This document shows, piece after piece, positions 34,293 to 44,640 of a DNA stretch of 64,000 bases. The stretch is from positions 4,216,001 to 4,280,000 of the forward strand of contig WOAB01000568.1 of assembly GCA_027886185.1 (NCBI GenBank). The letters are read 5' to 3'. The first letter of the stretch is position 1, and each line of letters begins with the position of its first letter. This stretch comes from Rheum nobile (Eukaryota > Streptophyta > Magnoliopsida > Caryophyllales > Polygonaceae). Made by a program: the position numbers and the translations under genes. The notes beneath the pieces are model-generated. The model worked only from the letters and a program-made list of their open reading frames with translations, ran no database searches and was not told the origin of the DNA.

Positions 34293-37262
34293 TACGATAG
34301 TAGTGTATGTGAAGTTCATCAGTGGTGGAGAATGGAAACAACAAGGGGAAAGGTGGTTGTATGCGGGTGATAGAACAATGAAAGCCATGTTGCTTTCCCC
34401 TAACATGGACTTGGCTACACTGCGCAACAAATGGATTGAGAAGAATCCATTTGATGAAGAGAAGTTGTTTGTGCAGATGCAATACATTTATCCAAATAAA
34501 CCAGAACATCCACCGATCTTATAAATGATGATGATGATCTTGATGCGTTCAAGTTCTTGAACAACTGTGGAGAAAATGCATCAGAGTGGAAGATTGAGCT
34601 GTACACCAACCTTTTAAAGAAGGTAGAGATTCGAAGTGAAAGGGCTGAACATCATACTCTTCCTTCTCCAACAGCTCCACCACCAACTCAGAGCCAAGAC
34701 AATAAAGACTTATTCAGGTCGTTTTTTCAAAAAGTCAAAGCACCCGACACTAATGTCAGGTCAGTCGATGTTATTGAAGCTGACAACGGAGCAGAGTTAA
34801 GGAGATTAAAAAGGGAAGAAGTGAGGGGGGGAAACAAGAGAAAGTGTCCCATGATACTGGAAGACATTATATCATTGAGCATCGATGATGAGGACATTGA
34901 AGCTGCTACAGCAAGAAACAAAGGAAATGAGAAAATGACTGATTATGCCAATTGTGGAGATTCTTTGGAGGATGAAATAGGAGATGGTTTTGATTATGGG
35001 GGCTGTTATGAATCAGGTGATGATGATCTTGTTGATGGTGGTGATGGTTTACGATATGCTTCAGGTGATGCTTCAGGTGATGATGTAAATATTGTTGGTC
35101 TTGATGATGTGTGGGAGGAAATAAATGGCAATGAGGGAACATACAACGAGGAGCAAATAGAGGAGGACCAAGAAGAAGAGATTGATGTTGATGAAGACAT
35201 GCTTAGAGAGATTGAAAAGAGGTACTATCCAGCGGAGAGGGACATGCAACGCATGTTAGTTGATGATGAGGAAACAAGTGAAAACATGTCCTCATATCCA
35301 ACAATGAAGTTTGGTCAGCTCTTCAATTCTAAGGAAGAGTTCAAAGTGGCACTCTTTTCCCTGACAATGGAAAATTTCTATGAGATGCGTATGAAGAGGT
35401 CCGACAAGTCCACTTATGATGTTGAGTGTGTTGACGACAAATGCACATTCGTTTGTCGTGGCTCATTGTATCAAAAAACGTCCTTGTTCAAGGTGCGACA
35501 ATATGTGGCGGATCATACCCGTGGCATGAGAGTAAACCACAATCATCACAAAGGAGCAACTTCTCTGCTGATTGCCGAGAAAGTACTTCACAAGTATGTT
35601 TTCTTGCCTTTGAAAAGTTTTTCTTATCAAAGGCCAATATGAATGCATTTATAGATTCACTTCGTGACATCTCAGGTTTTTAAACGGCCGTAAAGGCCTC
35701 CGTGCTTCAGAAATTCAGGATTTCATGTTAGAGCATGGGATTAGGACAAGCTACTACAAAGCCAATCGAGCACGGCTCTTCGCCCAGGATATGGCACATG
35801 GTACAGCTGAGGATAGCTATACGGCAATCTATTCTTACATGCACATGTAACATGTTAGATAAATCTAATACGGGAACATACACGAGAATAGTCAGAGATG
35901 TTGACCAACGCTTCAAGTATGTCTTCTAGACTTTAGGTCCATGGATAAGGGCATCGCCACATCTGAACGGCTTTAAATTCAGTCCGATTATTGTCAATGT
36001 CATGACAACTAATTTCACTGTCAGGTCAAAAGCCTATATGACTGCATGTGTGACAAACAGAACAAGCATCATAAGTCAGGACATATATGGTTGTTTTCAA
36101 AGCATATCATAACTTTTTCAGGGCAACTATTGACAACATAGTTTTGCGTATGTAGGTAATATCAGTTGATGACACTCACCTGGCAACCTTGTTCAAGGGG
36201 ATACATCTCCTGGCTATGGTACAAGATGGAAACGACCAAATATATCCACTTGTTGTTTCCGTTGTTAACAGTGAGAATGATGATGTGTGGTCATTTTTCT
36301 TCAATGAATTGAGGGTTGTTGTTCCAGATCATCCCGAGTTGTATTTTGTGTCTGACCGTCATGTTAGCATTGGGAAGGATCTGAGAAATAGCTATCATTT
36401 CGCCAAGCAAGGATATTGCATATATCACATATACCAAAACTTCAAGAGGAAGTTTGGCAGGCAAGACCTCTTCGGCATATTCAAAAAAGCTGCTAAGGCT
36501 TACACAATAGCTGAGTTCAATCATCAATTTGCTCAAATAACAGCTGCATCTCCAAAGATTGGTCAATATCTAAAAGAAGATGGAGTTATAAACTGGGCGA
36601 GGGTGCATTTTCATGGGAACAGGTTTAACATCATGACGAGCAACAACGCCGAGTGTCTTAATGGCATGTGGAAAACATAACGTCAATGGCCTATTCTTGC
36701 TCTGTTTGATGCGATTCTTGAGACCATTTCTAAATGGTTTTATGAAAGAAGGGAAATGGATTCAAAATGGGACCAATATTTGTCACCCTCTGTATACACG
36801 TTGGTAGAAGTGAACTATAGAAGGTCAACTAAGATGAGTGTTCGAAGACTTAGCCAGTTTGAAGCAGAGGTTATGCAAGGAACTATCAGATACTCTGTGA
36901 ACCTTAATGCTCGTACATGTAATTATAACATGTTCCAGATTGATAAAGTTCCATGTGCTCATGCCATAGCGGTTGCAAGTGATAGAGGAGTGCGACTCAC
37001 TGATCTCGTCCATCCCATGTTCAAGAACGATTGCGTGAGAGAAGTGTACAAGGAAAATGTGCATCTTGTTCCTCCCACAAACCGATGGTCAGTTCCTGAA
37101 GCTGTGTCATCCATTAGATGCTATGCACCAAAGGTAAAACGTCCTCCTGGAAGACCACGTATTAACTGATACAGGCGACGTGGGAGACGAACTATTCTAG
37201 GAAGAGGCGGTGTTCTTATTGCGGCAACCTAGGACACAACAAGTAGTACTGTAGGAGGAGAA
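34293..37262 (+). pseudogene. MuDR-type MULE transposase, decayed
   Basis: Fragments in order: an N-terminal piece (VYVKFISGGEW at 34303); a frameshift near 34510; a long acidic spacer (34557-35290); a MuDR-type DNA-binding domain (LFNSKEEFKVALFSL to about 35580, with the CxxxC/HNH pattern CVDDKCTFVC...HNHHK); a broken linker (RKGLRASEIQDFMLEHG, 35690-35930, with stops and a frame change); the catalytic core at 36160-36680 (DDTHL, DGNDQIYPLV, SENDDVWSFF, SDRH, NIMTSNNAECLNG); and a SWIM region at 36756-37169. In the SWIM finger the second Cys of CxC is Tyr (ACATGTAATTAT at about 36914). A CCHC-like knuckle (RRCSYCGNLGH) at about 37207 contains a stop. The stop at 36678 and several frame changes exclude a functional protein. 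It is a different transposase type from that of MULE1. Confidence 0.8.
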
Positions 37263-37520
37263 GGACTGACGAAGGATTCTAGGAAAAGGCTGGGTTAGTT
37301 TTTTATGTTTAGAATTGTCACCTTGTTGGTGTTTTTTGGGCTTATACTGGTAAACGTCGTCGCGTAAATATTGAGTCTGTTATTGTTGGGTGCTTGAAAA
37401 GATGTATGGTTTAAGTCTTTATAGTCTTAAACCATACCTCTTTTGTTGGGGTTCCCCTTTTGGCTGGGTTATAAACTTGATAATTTCAATCTTTTCTTAA
37501 CAGTTGCTCGTATTACTTCT
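37146..37520 (+). repeat. Segment duplicated within MULE2, copy 1 (transposase 3' end)
   Basis: The transposase end and its downstream region, including GAAGACCACGTATTAAC and GGTGCTTGAAAAGATGTATG, recur at 39549-39810 with small indels. Confidence 0.85.
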
Positions 37521-37910
37521 TATTTTTGTAAAACTCACAAGAACAAAATGTAAAACTCAGGGACGCCCTATGAAACTACGTATATGTCCTGACATGATCT
37601 TCTGTGTGACGAAAAAATCACTGTAAAAGTAACGCACGTCCTATAAAACTTCAATACGTCCTGACAACCGACATTCTTGCCGTGACAAAAAAACTGTAAA
37701 TGTTTCGGAGAGATATTTGTGATTTGGACGTGGATGAATGTCATGTATTAAAAATAAGTATGAACAATATATGGTTATATATGAACATTATTCCTATGTT
37801 GCCATTATTCCTAAGCTATGAAAATTAGATATGAGCATTAGGAGAATACATAAGAACTTGAACATGATACACGTGAACCCGGGATGTACTAAGATCTTTC
37901 ACAAGTACAA
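37500..37910. other. Non-coding MULE2 stretch with dispersed CCTGACA motifs
   Basis: GTCCTGACAT and GTCCTGACAA phrases appear at about 37587 and 37659, separated by unrelated sequence. No gene seen. The same motif family continues through 42720. Confidence 0.5.
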
Positions 37911-37914
37911 AATG

Positions 37915-37985
37915 TAGCCTATGAGGGATTCGAACCCACATCCATGTATACCAATACATTGCTCTACCATTTGAGCTAATAGGAT
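37915..37985 (-). tRNA. tRNA-like gene (anticodon arm irregular)
   Basis: On the minus strand: a 7-bp acceptor stem with one mismatch (ATCCTAT / ATAGGCT), a perfect Pol III A box (TAGCTCAAATGG), a D arm GCTC/GAGC, and a perfect B box (GGTTCGAATCC) in a T arm. A TTTT terminator follows within a few bases of the 3' end. The anticodon arm can be paired as ATGTA/TACAT, but this leaves a 6-nt loop (TTGGTA). The anticodon is therefore uncertain (GGT, Thr, is one reading) and this may be a pseudogene or a SINE head. Confidence 0.55.
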
Positions 37986-38144
37986 TTGAACCTTAGTCTA
38001 TAAACTTAATACATAAACACAATCATCTGCGTAGTCTATTATTCTTCATATGAACCCTAGAATATTTTGAATCATGTTCTTAAAACCAATTGACAATAGG
38101 ATGAGTATCTCATCTACTTATATACTAGGCTTGGATACCTTATA

Positions 38145-38407
38145 CTAGGCCAGCAAATCTTTAGGGTTTGTCCTGACAATGTGATCAACGTCGCTCAAGT
38201 TGCGCTGAAATACGTCGTCGCTCATCTTCTTCCCTACAACAACCACAAAGTACGTCAAACATAGTACAAAAAAGGTTGCGGGATAACTCAATAACGACCA
38301 CAAACCAATGACCCACCTCCAAAAGGATCCACTACCTCCCTTGCAGCTTGAAGCAGGTAATACACCTTTGTGTACACGCCAATCACAAATTGATGCTCGA
38401 CGGCCAT
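38145..38407 (-). CDS. Two-exon short ORF carried by MULE2 (59 aa), function unknown
   Basis: Exon A 38317-38407 starts MAVEHQFVIGVYTKVYYLL and ends at a GGAG|GTGGGT donor. Exon B 38145-38233 follows a TTGTAG acceptor and ends ...RTNPKDLLA, then TAG. Lengths 91 + 89 nt give 60 codons with matching phase, which supports real splicing. The frame before the ATG is also open for a short way (SFVPES), so the true gene could be longer. I do not recognise the protein. It may be a captured host gene fragment. Upstream (38480-38760) on the same strand are two imperfect copies of a phrase encoding ALQFPYS/F.L. Confidence 0.4.
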
Positions 38408-38809
38408 GGATTCAGGTACAAATGAGCAATATATAAATCGTGAATCGAACAAACACAACAAACTACAAAAAGGACTGCCAAACATAGAAAATAAGGGAAT
38501 TGTAGGGCACACAAAAGCCAGGAAATCAAATACCTATAGAGAAGCAAGAGAGCTTTCGGAAGGCACACCGTAGAGAATAAGGGAATTGTAGGGCTCCCAC
38601 GCTGCAACTGGGACTATTTGAAGAACCTTCGCCATTAAATGCGTGGGAGTAGTCAAAAAGACACATTGGAACTCCAGACAACAATGATGGGTCTGGTGCA
38701 AGAATGGAGTCAATGCAGTCACCCACCTTTTATAAAAAGGGGAGGGGGGAGACATTCAGGCAAATACACGTCATCTAAGTACACACTGTAACTGGCAAAC
38801 AACAATAAC

Positions 38810-39012
38810 TTTGGAGAAGATTTATTCAAAAGCATAAGAGAAGATTTGGGGAAGTAAGGGTTAAGGGTCTTTCAGTGAAAATTAAGAGGGGTCAAATCGG
38901 ATATGCATTGGAAAGGATCTGACTTAATTCAATATGGTCTGATAAACTTGAATATTTATTGTAAGACTTCAATATGGCATGACAAACTTGAGTATTTATT
39001 GTAAGACTTCAA
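38810..39012. repeat. MULE2 internal duplicate (partner 40925-41110)
   Basis: Both copies contain GGGGTCAAATCGGATATGCA, GAAGATTTATTCAAAAGC and TATTTATTGTAAGACTT, but with the blocks in a different order. Confidence 0.8.
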
Positions 39013-39540
39013 TTAAGAGGGGTAATCTCCCTTTGCTACCTCCTCGGCATCCACACCTTTGTCATCAACCTTCCTTCTTCCCTCCACAACTTTGTCATCT
39101 ACACCCTCTTCAAACACTGCTTTTGTTCCTCCCTCCACAAATCCCTTTGGTTCCTCCACATTTCCCTGCACAACAACCTCATCTTGTGTCGCCACCACAG
39201 ACGCATCATATACCACCTCAAGTGGTGTTGCCTCATTAGCATATGGGGGTGATCCAACCTTCTTCATCTCCCATTGTCCACCAGTTAACAAAATAGCATC
39301 ATCCTCTTGCTCTATATCCATTGTATCCTGAAACAATGATATATGGTCTGAAATAAACATATATGTTCTGAAATGTGCATATATGGACTGAAATGTGCAT
39401 ATATGGACTGATGTGTGCATATATCGACTGAAATGTGCATATATCGACTGAAATGGGCCTATATCGATTAAAATGTGTATATATGGACTGAAATGTGCAT
39501 ATATAAACTGAAAAAGTTGGGCATACCTCATCAGACTCTC
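39013..39540 (-). pseudogene. Duplicated piece of the MULE2 ULP-like gene (exon 4 start)
   Basis: On the minus strand it reads AILLTGGQWEMKKVGSPPYA and continues into the VEEPKG.VEGG repeat region, matching the exon at 44280-44950. Here the frame is open where the main copy has a TGA. The 39330-39530 part is intron with an ATATGGACTGAAATGTGC array. It joins abruptly at about 39541 to a copy of the transposase 3' end. Confidence 0.75.
39330..39525. repeat. ATATGGACTGAAATGTGC array
   Basis: About eight copies of a 20-bp unit (TGAAATGTGCATATATGGAC). A shorter copy of the array is in the parental intron at 44950-45060. Confidence 0.9.
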
Positions 39541-39548
39541 CCTCTTTG

Positions 39549-39810
39549 GAAGACCACGTATTAACCGATATAGGGCGACGTGGGAAACGAACTATTCTAG
39601 GAAGAGGCGGTGTTCTTTTTGGGGGTTAATGTTGGCAAACCTCGTCGCGTAAGTATGGTTTAAGTCTGTTGTTGTTGGGTGCTTGAAAAGATGTATGGTT
39701 TAAGTCTATATAGTCTTAAACCATACCTCTTTTTTATTGGGGTTTCCCTTTTGGCTCGGTTATAAACTTGATAATTTCAATCTTAACAGTTTCTCGTTTA
39801 TCTTATTCTT
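39549..39810 (+). repeat. Segment duplicated within MULE2, copy 2
   Basis: It matches 37146-37520 with deletions (part of the zinc-knuckle region is lost). See copy 1. Confidence 0.85.
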
Positions 39811-40379
39811 TTTTGTAGAACTCACATATATGCCCTGTAAAACTATGTATATGTACTGACACTCTCTTCTATGTGGAAACTGCTCCGCATAAAAAGAATG
39901 TAAAAGTAAATACGTCTAGTAAATCATAAATACGACCTGACAAACTACACCTGTGCCATGACATAAATGCAATAAGCCCTGAAAAACTATATATCTTAGA
40001 ACTTGCCTCCCTAAGGAAAAAAGTTATGTTATCATGGTAGTTGAGAGGATTTAAGTATATGAAGTAATAAGTATTTACAAATTCGATTTTGTTATGTTAG
40101 GGTGGTTTGTCCTGCATATATGTTCTTGCGGTATGAAAAAGTCACAATTTTCTTGAAAATTATTGAATATGGTCAAAACTTATAAATGTTGTTGAAAATA
40201 ACTAGAATATGGTCAAATCTTCAAGTGGACAAAAGGATTCATACTTCTTAATACTCCAAAACAACACATAACCTTACAAACTTCCCTTTCCATGACAAAG
40301 TTTCCATGGAAATTAGTAAGTACACACCCAAACACAAAAGAAACAACATTAAAACTACTAAGAAACACCATTAAAACTA
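39811..40379. other. Non-coding MULE2 stretch
   Basis: AT-rich with scattered CCTGACA-type motifs (39936, 39955). No gene recognised. Confidence 0.5.
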
Positions 40380-40770
40380 CATGAACAACCCTTTTCACAC
40401 TCACGCATCACGGCATCCTGACGGGCATCACTTGGCAGCACGGCATCGCTTTCATCACGAACCACGTAGACTTTGACTCTGGCTATCTTCTCGCTGAGGT
40501 GGACGAGATCTGCAACGTCGTCGTCGGTCTACAGTGGTTGAAGGTACCGCTGCCCGGAGTCTGGGACCTGTTAAAAAAAATCGACTTACTACATGCATAC
40601 CTGGACATGCTGATGATCATCCCATGTATGGACCAAATCTCCATCTTGTTTTTGGGCACCTTGATAAGTCTAGTGCTCCCCCCGTGTAGACATGCGTGGT
40701 TAACAAGGCCATTTCGCCGGTGGTGGGGGGTAATTCCCCATCCGAGTATACCTGTAGGTAGACCTTAATG
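40380..40770 (+). other. GC-richer insert, possible captured fragment
   Basis: The plus strand is open through 40380-40768. The first part reads naturally as protein (GITWQHGIAFITNHVDFDSG, then YLLAEVDEICNVVVGLQW). Base composition differs from the AT-rich surroundings. No start codon, splice partner or family was recognised, so this could be a captured exon or chance. Confidence 0.3.
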
Positions 40771-41673
40771 AATGAGTCCAGCATTTTGTGAAAGAGTTTT
40801 TGGAGTTTGAGAGAGAAGTTTTAGAGAGATTTGGGACTTTGAGAGTAAGGGAGGATTTGTGAGGGATTTGCACAAGGCATGCACAATATTTATACACAAA
40901 GATGAGTGGAAAGTAGAGTTAATGACGGATAGTTGGGGAAGTAAAGGGTTAAGGGTCTTTCATTGAAAATTAAGAGGGGTCAAATCGGATATGCATTGGA
41001 AATGATCACTTTGGAGAAGATTTATTCAAAAGCTTAGGTTTATGTACTTAAAATGACTTGACAAACCTGAATATTTATTGTAAGACTTTAATATGGCCTG
41101 ACTTAATTCACAACTTTGCAAGGATTTGGTTTTATTCGAGAACTAACCCGCCATTTTAAACGGTTTTATGCACTTTTTAAACCATTTTAAAGGCTATTTT
41201 TTCGGTTTAAAAATCGTTTAAATGTAGGAAATATTAGGTTAATGTCGGAAGTTTTTAAACCGTTTTAAAAACGTTCATTAAAAGTCTGATGTTTGTTTCA
41301 ATTCCACCCTAAACCCTAACTCATAATCCTCCTATGGTGTATCCTGCTCTGGCTATGCAAACGTTGGAGAATATTGACTCAAATGTGCATGTAAGAAAAT
41401 TGCTTGAAAAAGATTTGGTTTATGTACTAAAAATGACCTGACAAACCGGTGACAAACCGGGTTTTTGGCGTGTAAAACTGAGAAAGATGATGACCTGACA
41501 CACATCACATCAGCATTGAAATCTCATTTCTTTAATAAAAACCAAAAAAACAAGTAAAAATTCATATTTGCACAGAAGAAAGAACATCAAAGAGGAGAAA
41601 GAGGTATAACACCCTCTTCGAAAAGAGAGGAATCGAGAGTAACATCAAAGAGGAAACGAGAGGAAATTATACG
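40771..41673. other. Non-coding MULE2 stretch with duplicated blocks
   Basis: It includes the partner (40925-41110) of 38810-39012 and a short TTTTAAACCGTTTTAAA palindrome-rich patch (41145-41280). A phrase CCTATGGTGTATCCTGCTCTGGCT at about 41331-41354 also occurs in the ULP gene at 45890. No gene seen. Confidence 0.5.
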
Positions 41674-42279
41674 ATGACAAAAGGCTGGACACAAGAAAGC
41701 TCATCTGTCAATTCAAATTCGTGGAGGAGAGGGCACGCAACCGGTGAATCATCAACTCGGAGATGTTTCCATGGCCTCCCTACAACAATACAAACTTGCA
41801 AATACACTCAAAATTCGGGAAAACAGTTCTATGGGTGTCCATTATGGAAGGTAATATTGAATTTGAACTTTAGGGTTTTGATTTAGGATTTGGGTTATAG
41901 ATTTAGGGTTCTGATTTAAGGCTTTTTCAATTAGGGTATAATTTGGGGTTTTTGAATTTGGTGCAAATTTTAGACTAACGATGTATTATTATGAGAGATG
42001 ATTTAGACTTTCAATTGGTAATTCAATTGGGATTTCATTTAGACTTAAACTAAGTTCTTCAAAGATTTCACTGATAGTTGATTGATTTAATTTTGTATTG
42101 AACCATAGGCAGGTCAGACTTGCAAATACTTCAAATGGGTGGATGGTCAAGCTTATGATTTTAGAGCCAATGAGACTATTGAAAGCGTAAGAGTTGTTGA
42201 AGATCACGGGACAACCTCTACACTTATTTACCCGCATCATTCGACTTCAAGCAATGATATTATGAAGATCAAAACATAA
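41674..42279 (+). CDS. GRF-type zinc-finger protein carried by MULE2 (115 aa)
   Basis: Exon 1 is 41674-41850 and exon 2 is 42109-42279 (TAA at 42277). Donor AAG|GTAATA and acceptor CCATAG|GCAGG join in phase 0. 177 + 171 nt give 115 residues. The core is RCFHGLPTTIQTCKYTQNSG, then KQFYGCPLWK, then TCKYFKWVDG. This matches the GRF finger (C.xG, then FY.CP, then C.FFKW.D), a zinc-binding module in plants found in small proteins and in DNA-repair enzymes. The usual GRRFY is GKQFYG here. The Ser/Thr-rich N-terminus is short. The frame is fully open although both neighbouring main genes are broken, so it may be a recently captured or selectively kept passenger. Expression is unknown. Confidence 0.65.
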
Positions 42280-42479
42280 AATTTAGTGTTGAAAGTTGTA
42301 CTTGGTATGGTGGTACGTGTGGTGTTTAGTTGTTGTGCTGGTTGTCCAATTTGTAACCTTGTTGGTTAAAATATGATAATTAGTCATAAGCTTATGTTTA
42401 GCAAGACAATGTATTTTTTTAAATCCATCATAAGGCTATGTACTTGGTGTGGTGGTACTGTCCTCCTTATGGTGTATCT

Positions 42480-42720
42480 AGCTCTTGACTGAAATGTGCA
42501 CGTCTGCAAATTGCTTGAAAAGCTTAGGTTTATATACTGAAAATGACCTGACAAACCGGGTTCTTTGCATGTAAAACGAGAATATGTCCTGACTTAAGCA
42601 CCATATTGCTTGAAAAGCTTAGGTTTACATACTGAAAATGACCTGACAAATTGGATTTTTTGCATGTAAAACGAGAATATGTCTTGACTTAAGCACCATA
42701 TTGCTTGAAAACATCCTGGA
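42480..42720 (+). repeat. ~97-bp tandem repeat with CCTGACA motifs
   Basis: Two adjacent copies of a unit starting ATTGCTTGAAAAGCTTAGGT (about 42509 and 42607) contain TGACCTGACAAA and GTCCTGACTTAAGC or close variants. Related partial copies are at 41030 and 41400. Confidence 0.8.
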
Positions 42721-43759
42721 AATTTTAAACACAAGTTTGTAAACATCCTGAAAACACGAGCTTCCAAATTAAATTACAATTACCACGTGTCTTCCTTGCC
42801 AAATGGTACCCAACAAACATCAACTCACTAAGCAAGCTAAGTTTTCCCAAATCAAACAAATATCTTTAAACACCATCCCAACGACATCTAAAAATACTAT
42901 GATCCATTTGATTTTTGTGTCCGTCTACGAATTTGTCGGACGCAAGATCCATGTTTGTCATGCCCAAGCATCAACAACTCAAATGTGCTTCAAGGTATAG
43001 ACCCCACAATCTCCTCTGCAAAATGTATAAAAGTAGTTAGAATGTATATCAATTGTAGTTCGATAAGGATTTATCATTGCATTAATACACATATACTTAC
43101 CCGCGCTTGTTCTGCTTAATGTTATCATGATGACACATCGACATTGGCTTGTCAAATAATGGTTCATATCTCTTTGCCAGTGGCTCGTACATCTTAACAT
43201 ACCTTTGAACAGTTTCAATGACGGGCTGGATCATCTCGAAAATATCCTTGTCTGAGTACAAATCCACATTGCAGTCATACACCGTCACACACCAGTCGTA
43301 TAGTTCAATTTCTAAGGCAAACTAGTGGGACTCTGTGATGTTGAAGGGCACATATATGTGTTCTGCATCATCCCATCTCTTTCCATAATCAGCCGGACAT
43401 GCACCCTTCATGTATTTTATCACTGCATCCTCACCTTTACATGGAAAGTCCTTCTGGAAGCGATTGAACTCAGAGGTGACCAAGGTTTGCCAAAATGTGT
43501 CTAGCACAACCACCTTCGAAAACCGCTCTGGATCCTCTGAAATCATTTGACGATAAAGGAACAGCATTTGCTCCGGATGCTGTAATGGTGCAACAATGTT
43601 AATGTATCCACTAAAAACAATGTTATAAATGCATAATATTTTGAAAGGATGCATTGGAATATTACCTCACTGGCCAACTAGTCGTTTGGGGCAAACAACT
43701 TCTCAAAGAACTTCTTATCCAATGTTTGCCCATTCGGGGTTCAATACTGCATGATGGTA

Positions 43760-43915
43760 CATATTCATTTGAATAAAAAACAAGGCAAAAAGGTAAATAT
43801 TTACACTTTTCAGGACAATTTAGTACATATACAGGCAATATATAAGTTTGTCAGTCCATACAGAATCATTTTCAGGTCATATTACTAACAGTCAGGCCAT
43901 ATAACATTTTGACAT
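43760..43915. repeat. TCAGG / TTTGTCAGG motif cluster in ULP intron
   Basis: TTTCAGGAC, ACAGGCAA, TTTGTCAGTCC, TTTCAGGTCA and CAGTCAGGCC recur every 20-35 bp. Read on the minus strand this is the CCTGA motif of the rest of MULE2. A second cluster is at 46620-47200. Confidence 0.65.
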
Positions 43916-44254
43916 TCAATTCATTATTAAGTTAAGTAGAATGGTTTGGCTCACTAACCTCTCACTTTTCATCCACTTTACCAGGTTTGTCATACCTTCC
44001 ACCTTGCTATTTTTGGTAATCTTTTTCGCCAATTTATGCTCATCCATATTGCGGAAGGGTAATTTTGCCGCCGCATCTAGCTCGCGAGTGCGACTTGGAT
44101 ATTTTCTTTTCTGCACTTGGTGACCCTTGTCCTTTCTCCACTTCCTCGGCACATTCCCTTCCTTGGTCTCCCCTTCATCGTCCCCTACGTCATCACAATC
44201 AGCCTGTGATACCTTCTCACATTGTAATTCAGTACCAGCCTCAACACCTCGCTC

Positions 44255-44640
44255 ATCAACCTTGGTCCCTTCCTCCACATCATCTCCCTTTGCTACCTCC
44301 TCAGCATCCACACCTCCGTCATTAATCTTGCTTCCTCCCTCCACAACATCTCCCTTTGGTTCCTCCACAACTCCTTCATCAACCTTGATGAGTCTCTCCA
44401 CATCTCCCTTTGGTTCCTCCACAACTCCGTCATCAACCTTGGTCCCTCCCTCCACATCATCTCCTTTTGCTACCTCATCAGCATCCACACCTCCTTCATC
44501 AATCTTGCTTCCTCCCTCCACAACATCTTCCTTTGGTTCCTCCACAACTCCGTCATCAATCTTGCTGAGTCCCTCCACAACTCCGTCATCCACACCCTCA
44601 TCAGACACTGCTTTTGTTGCCACCTCATCTTGTGTCGCCA
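44255..44640 (-). repeat. Coding minisatellite in the MULE2 ULP-like gene
   Basis: Repeated units of the form VVEEPKGDVVEGGSKIDDGG with VDAEEVAKGD between them, four to five imperfect copies. On the plus strand this is the TTTGGTTCCTCCACAACTCC repeat. A shorter relative is in the duplicated piece at 39013-39250. Confidence 0.85.

Noticed and set aside
35006..35200. Ser/His-rich minus-strand frames
   Set aside because: They are the antisense of the acidic GAT-rich spacer of the MULE2 transposase.
37905..37990. Firm assignment of the tRNA-like gene to Thr (GGT)
   Set aside because: The anticodon stem pairs only with a 6-nt loop, so the anticodon cannot be fixed by eye.
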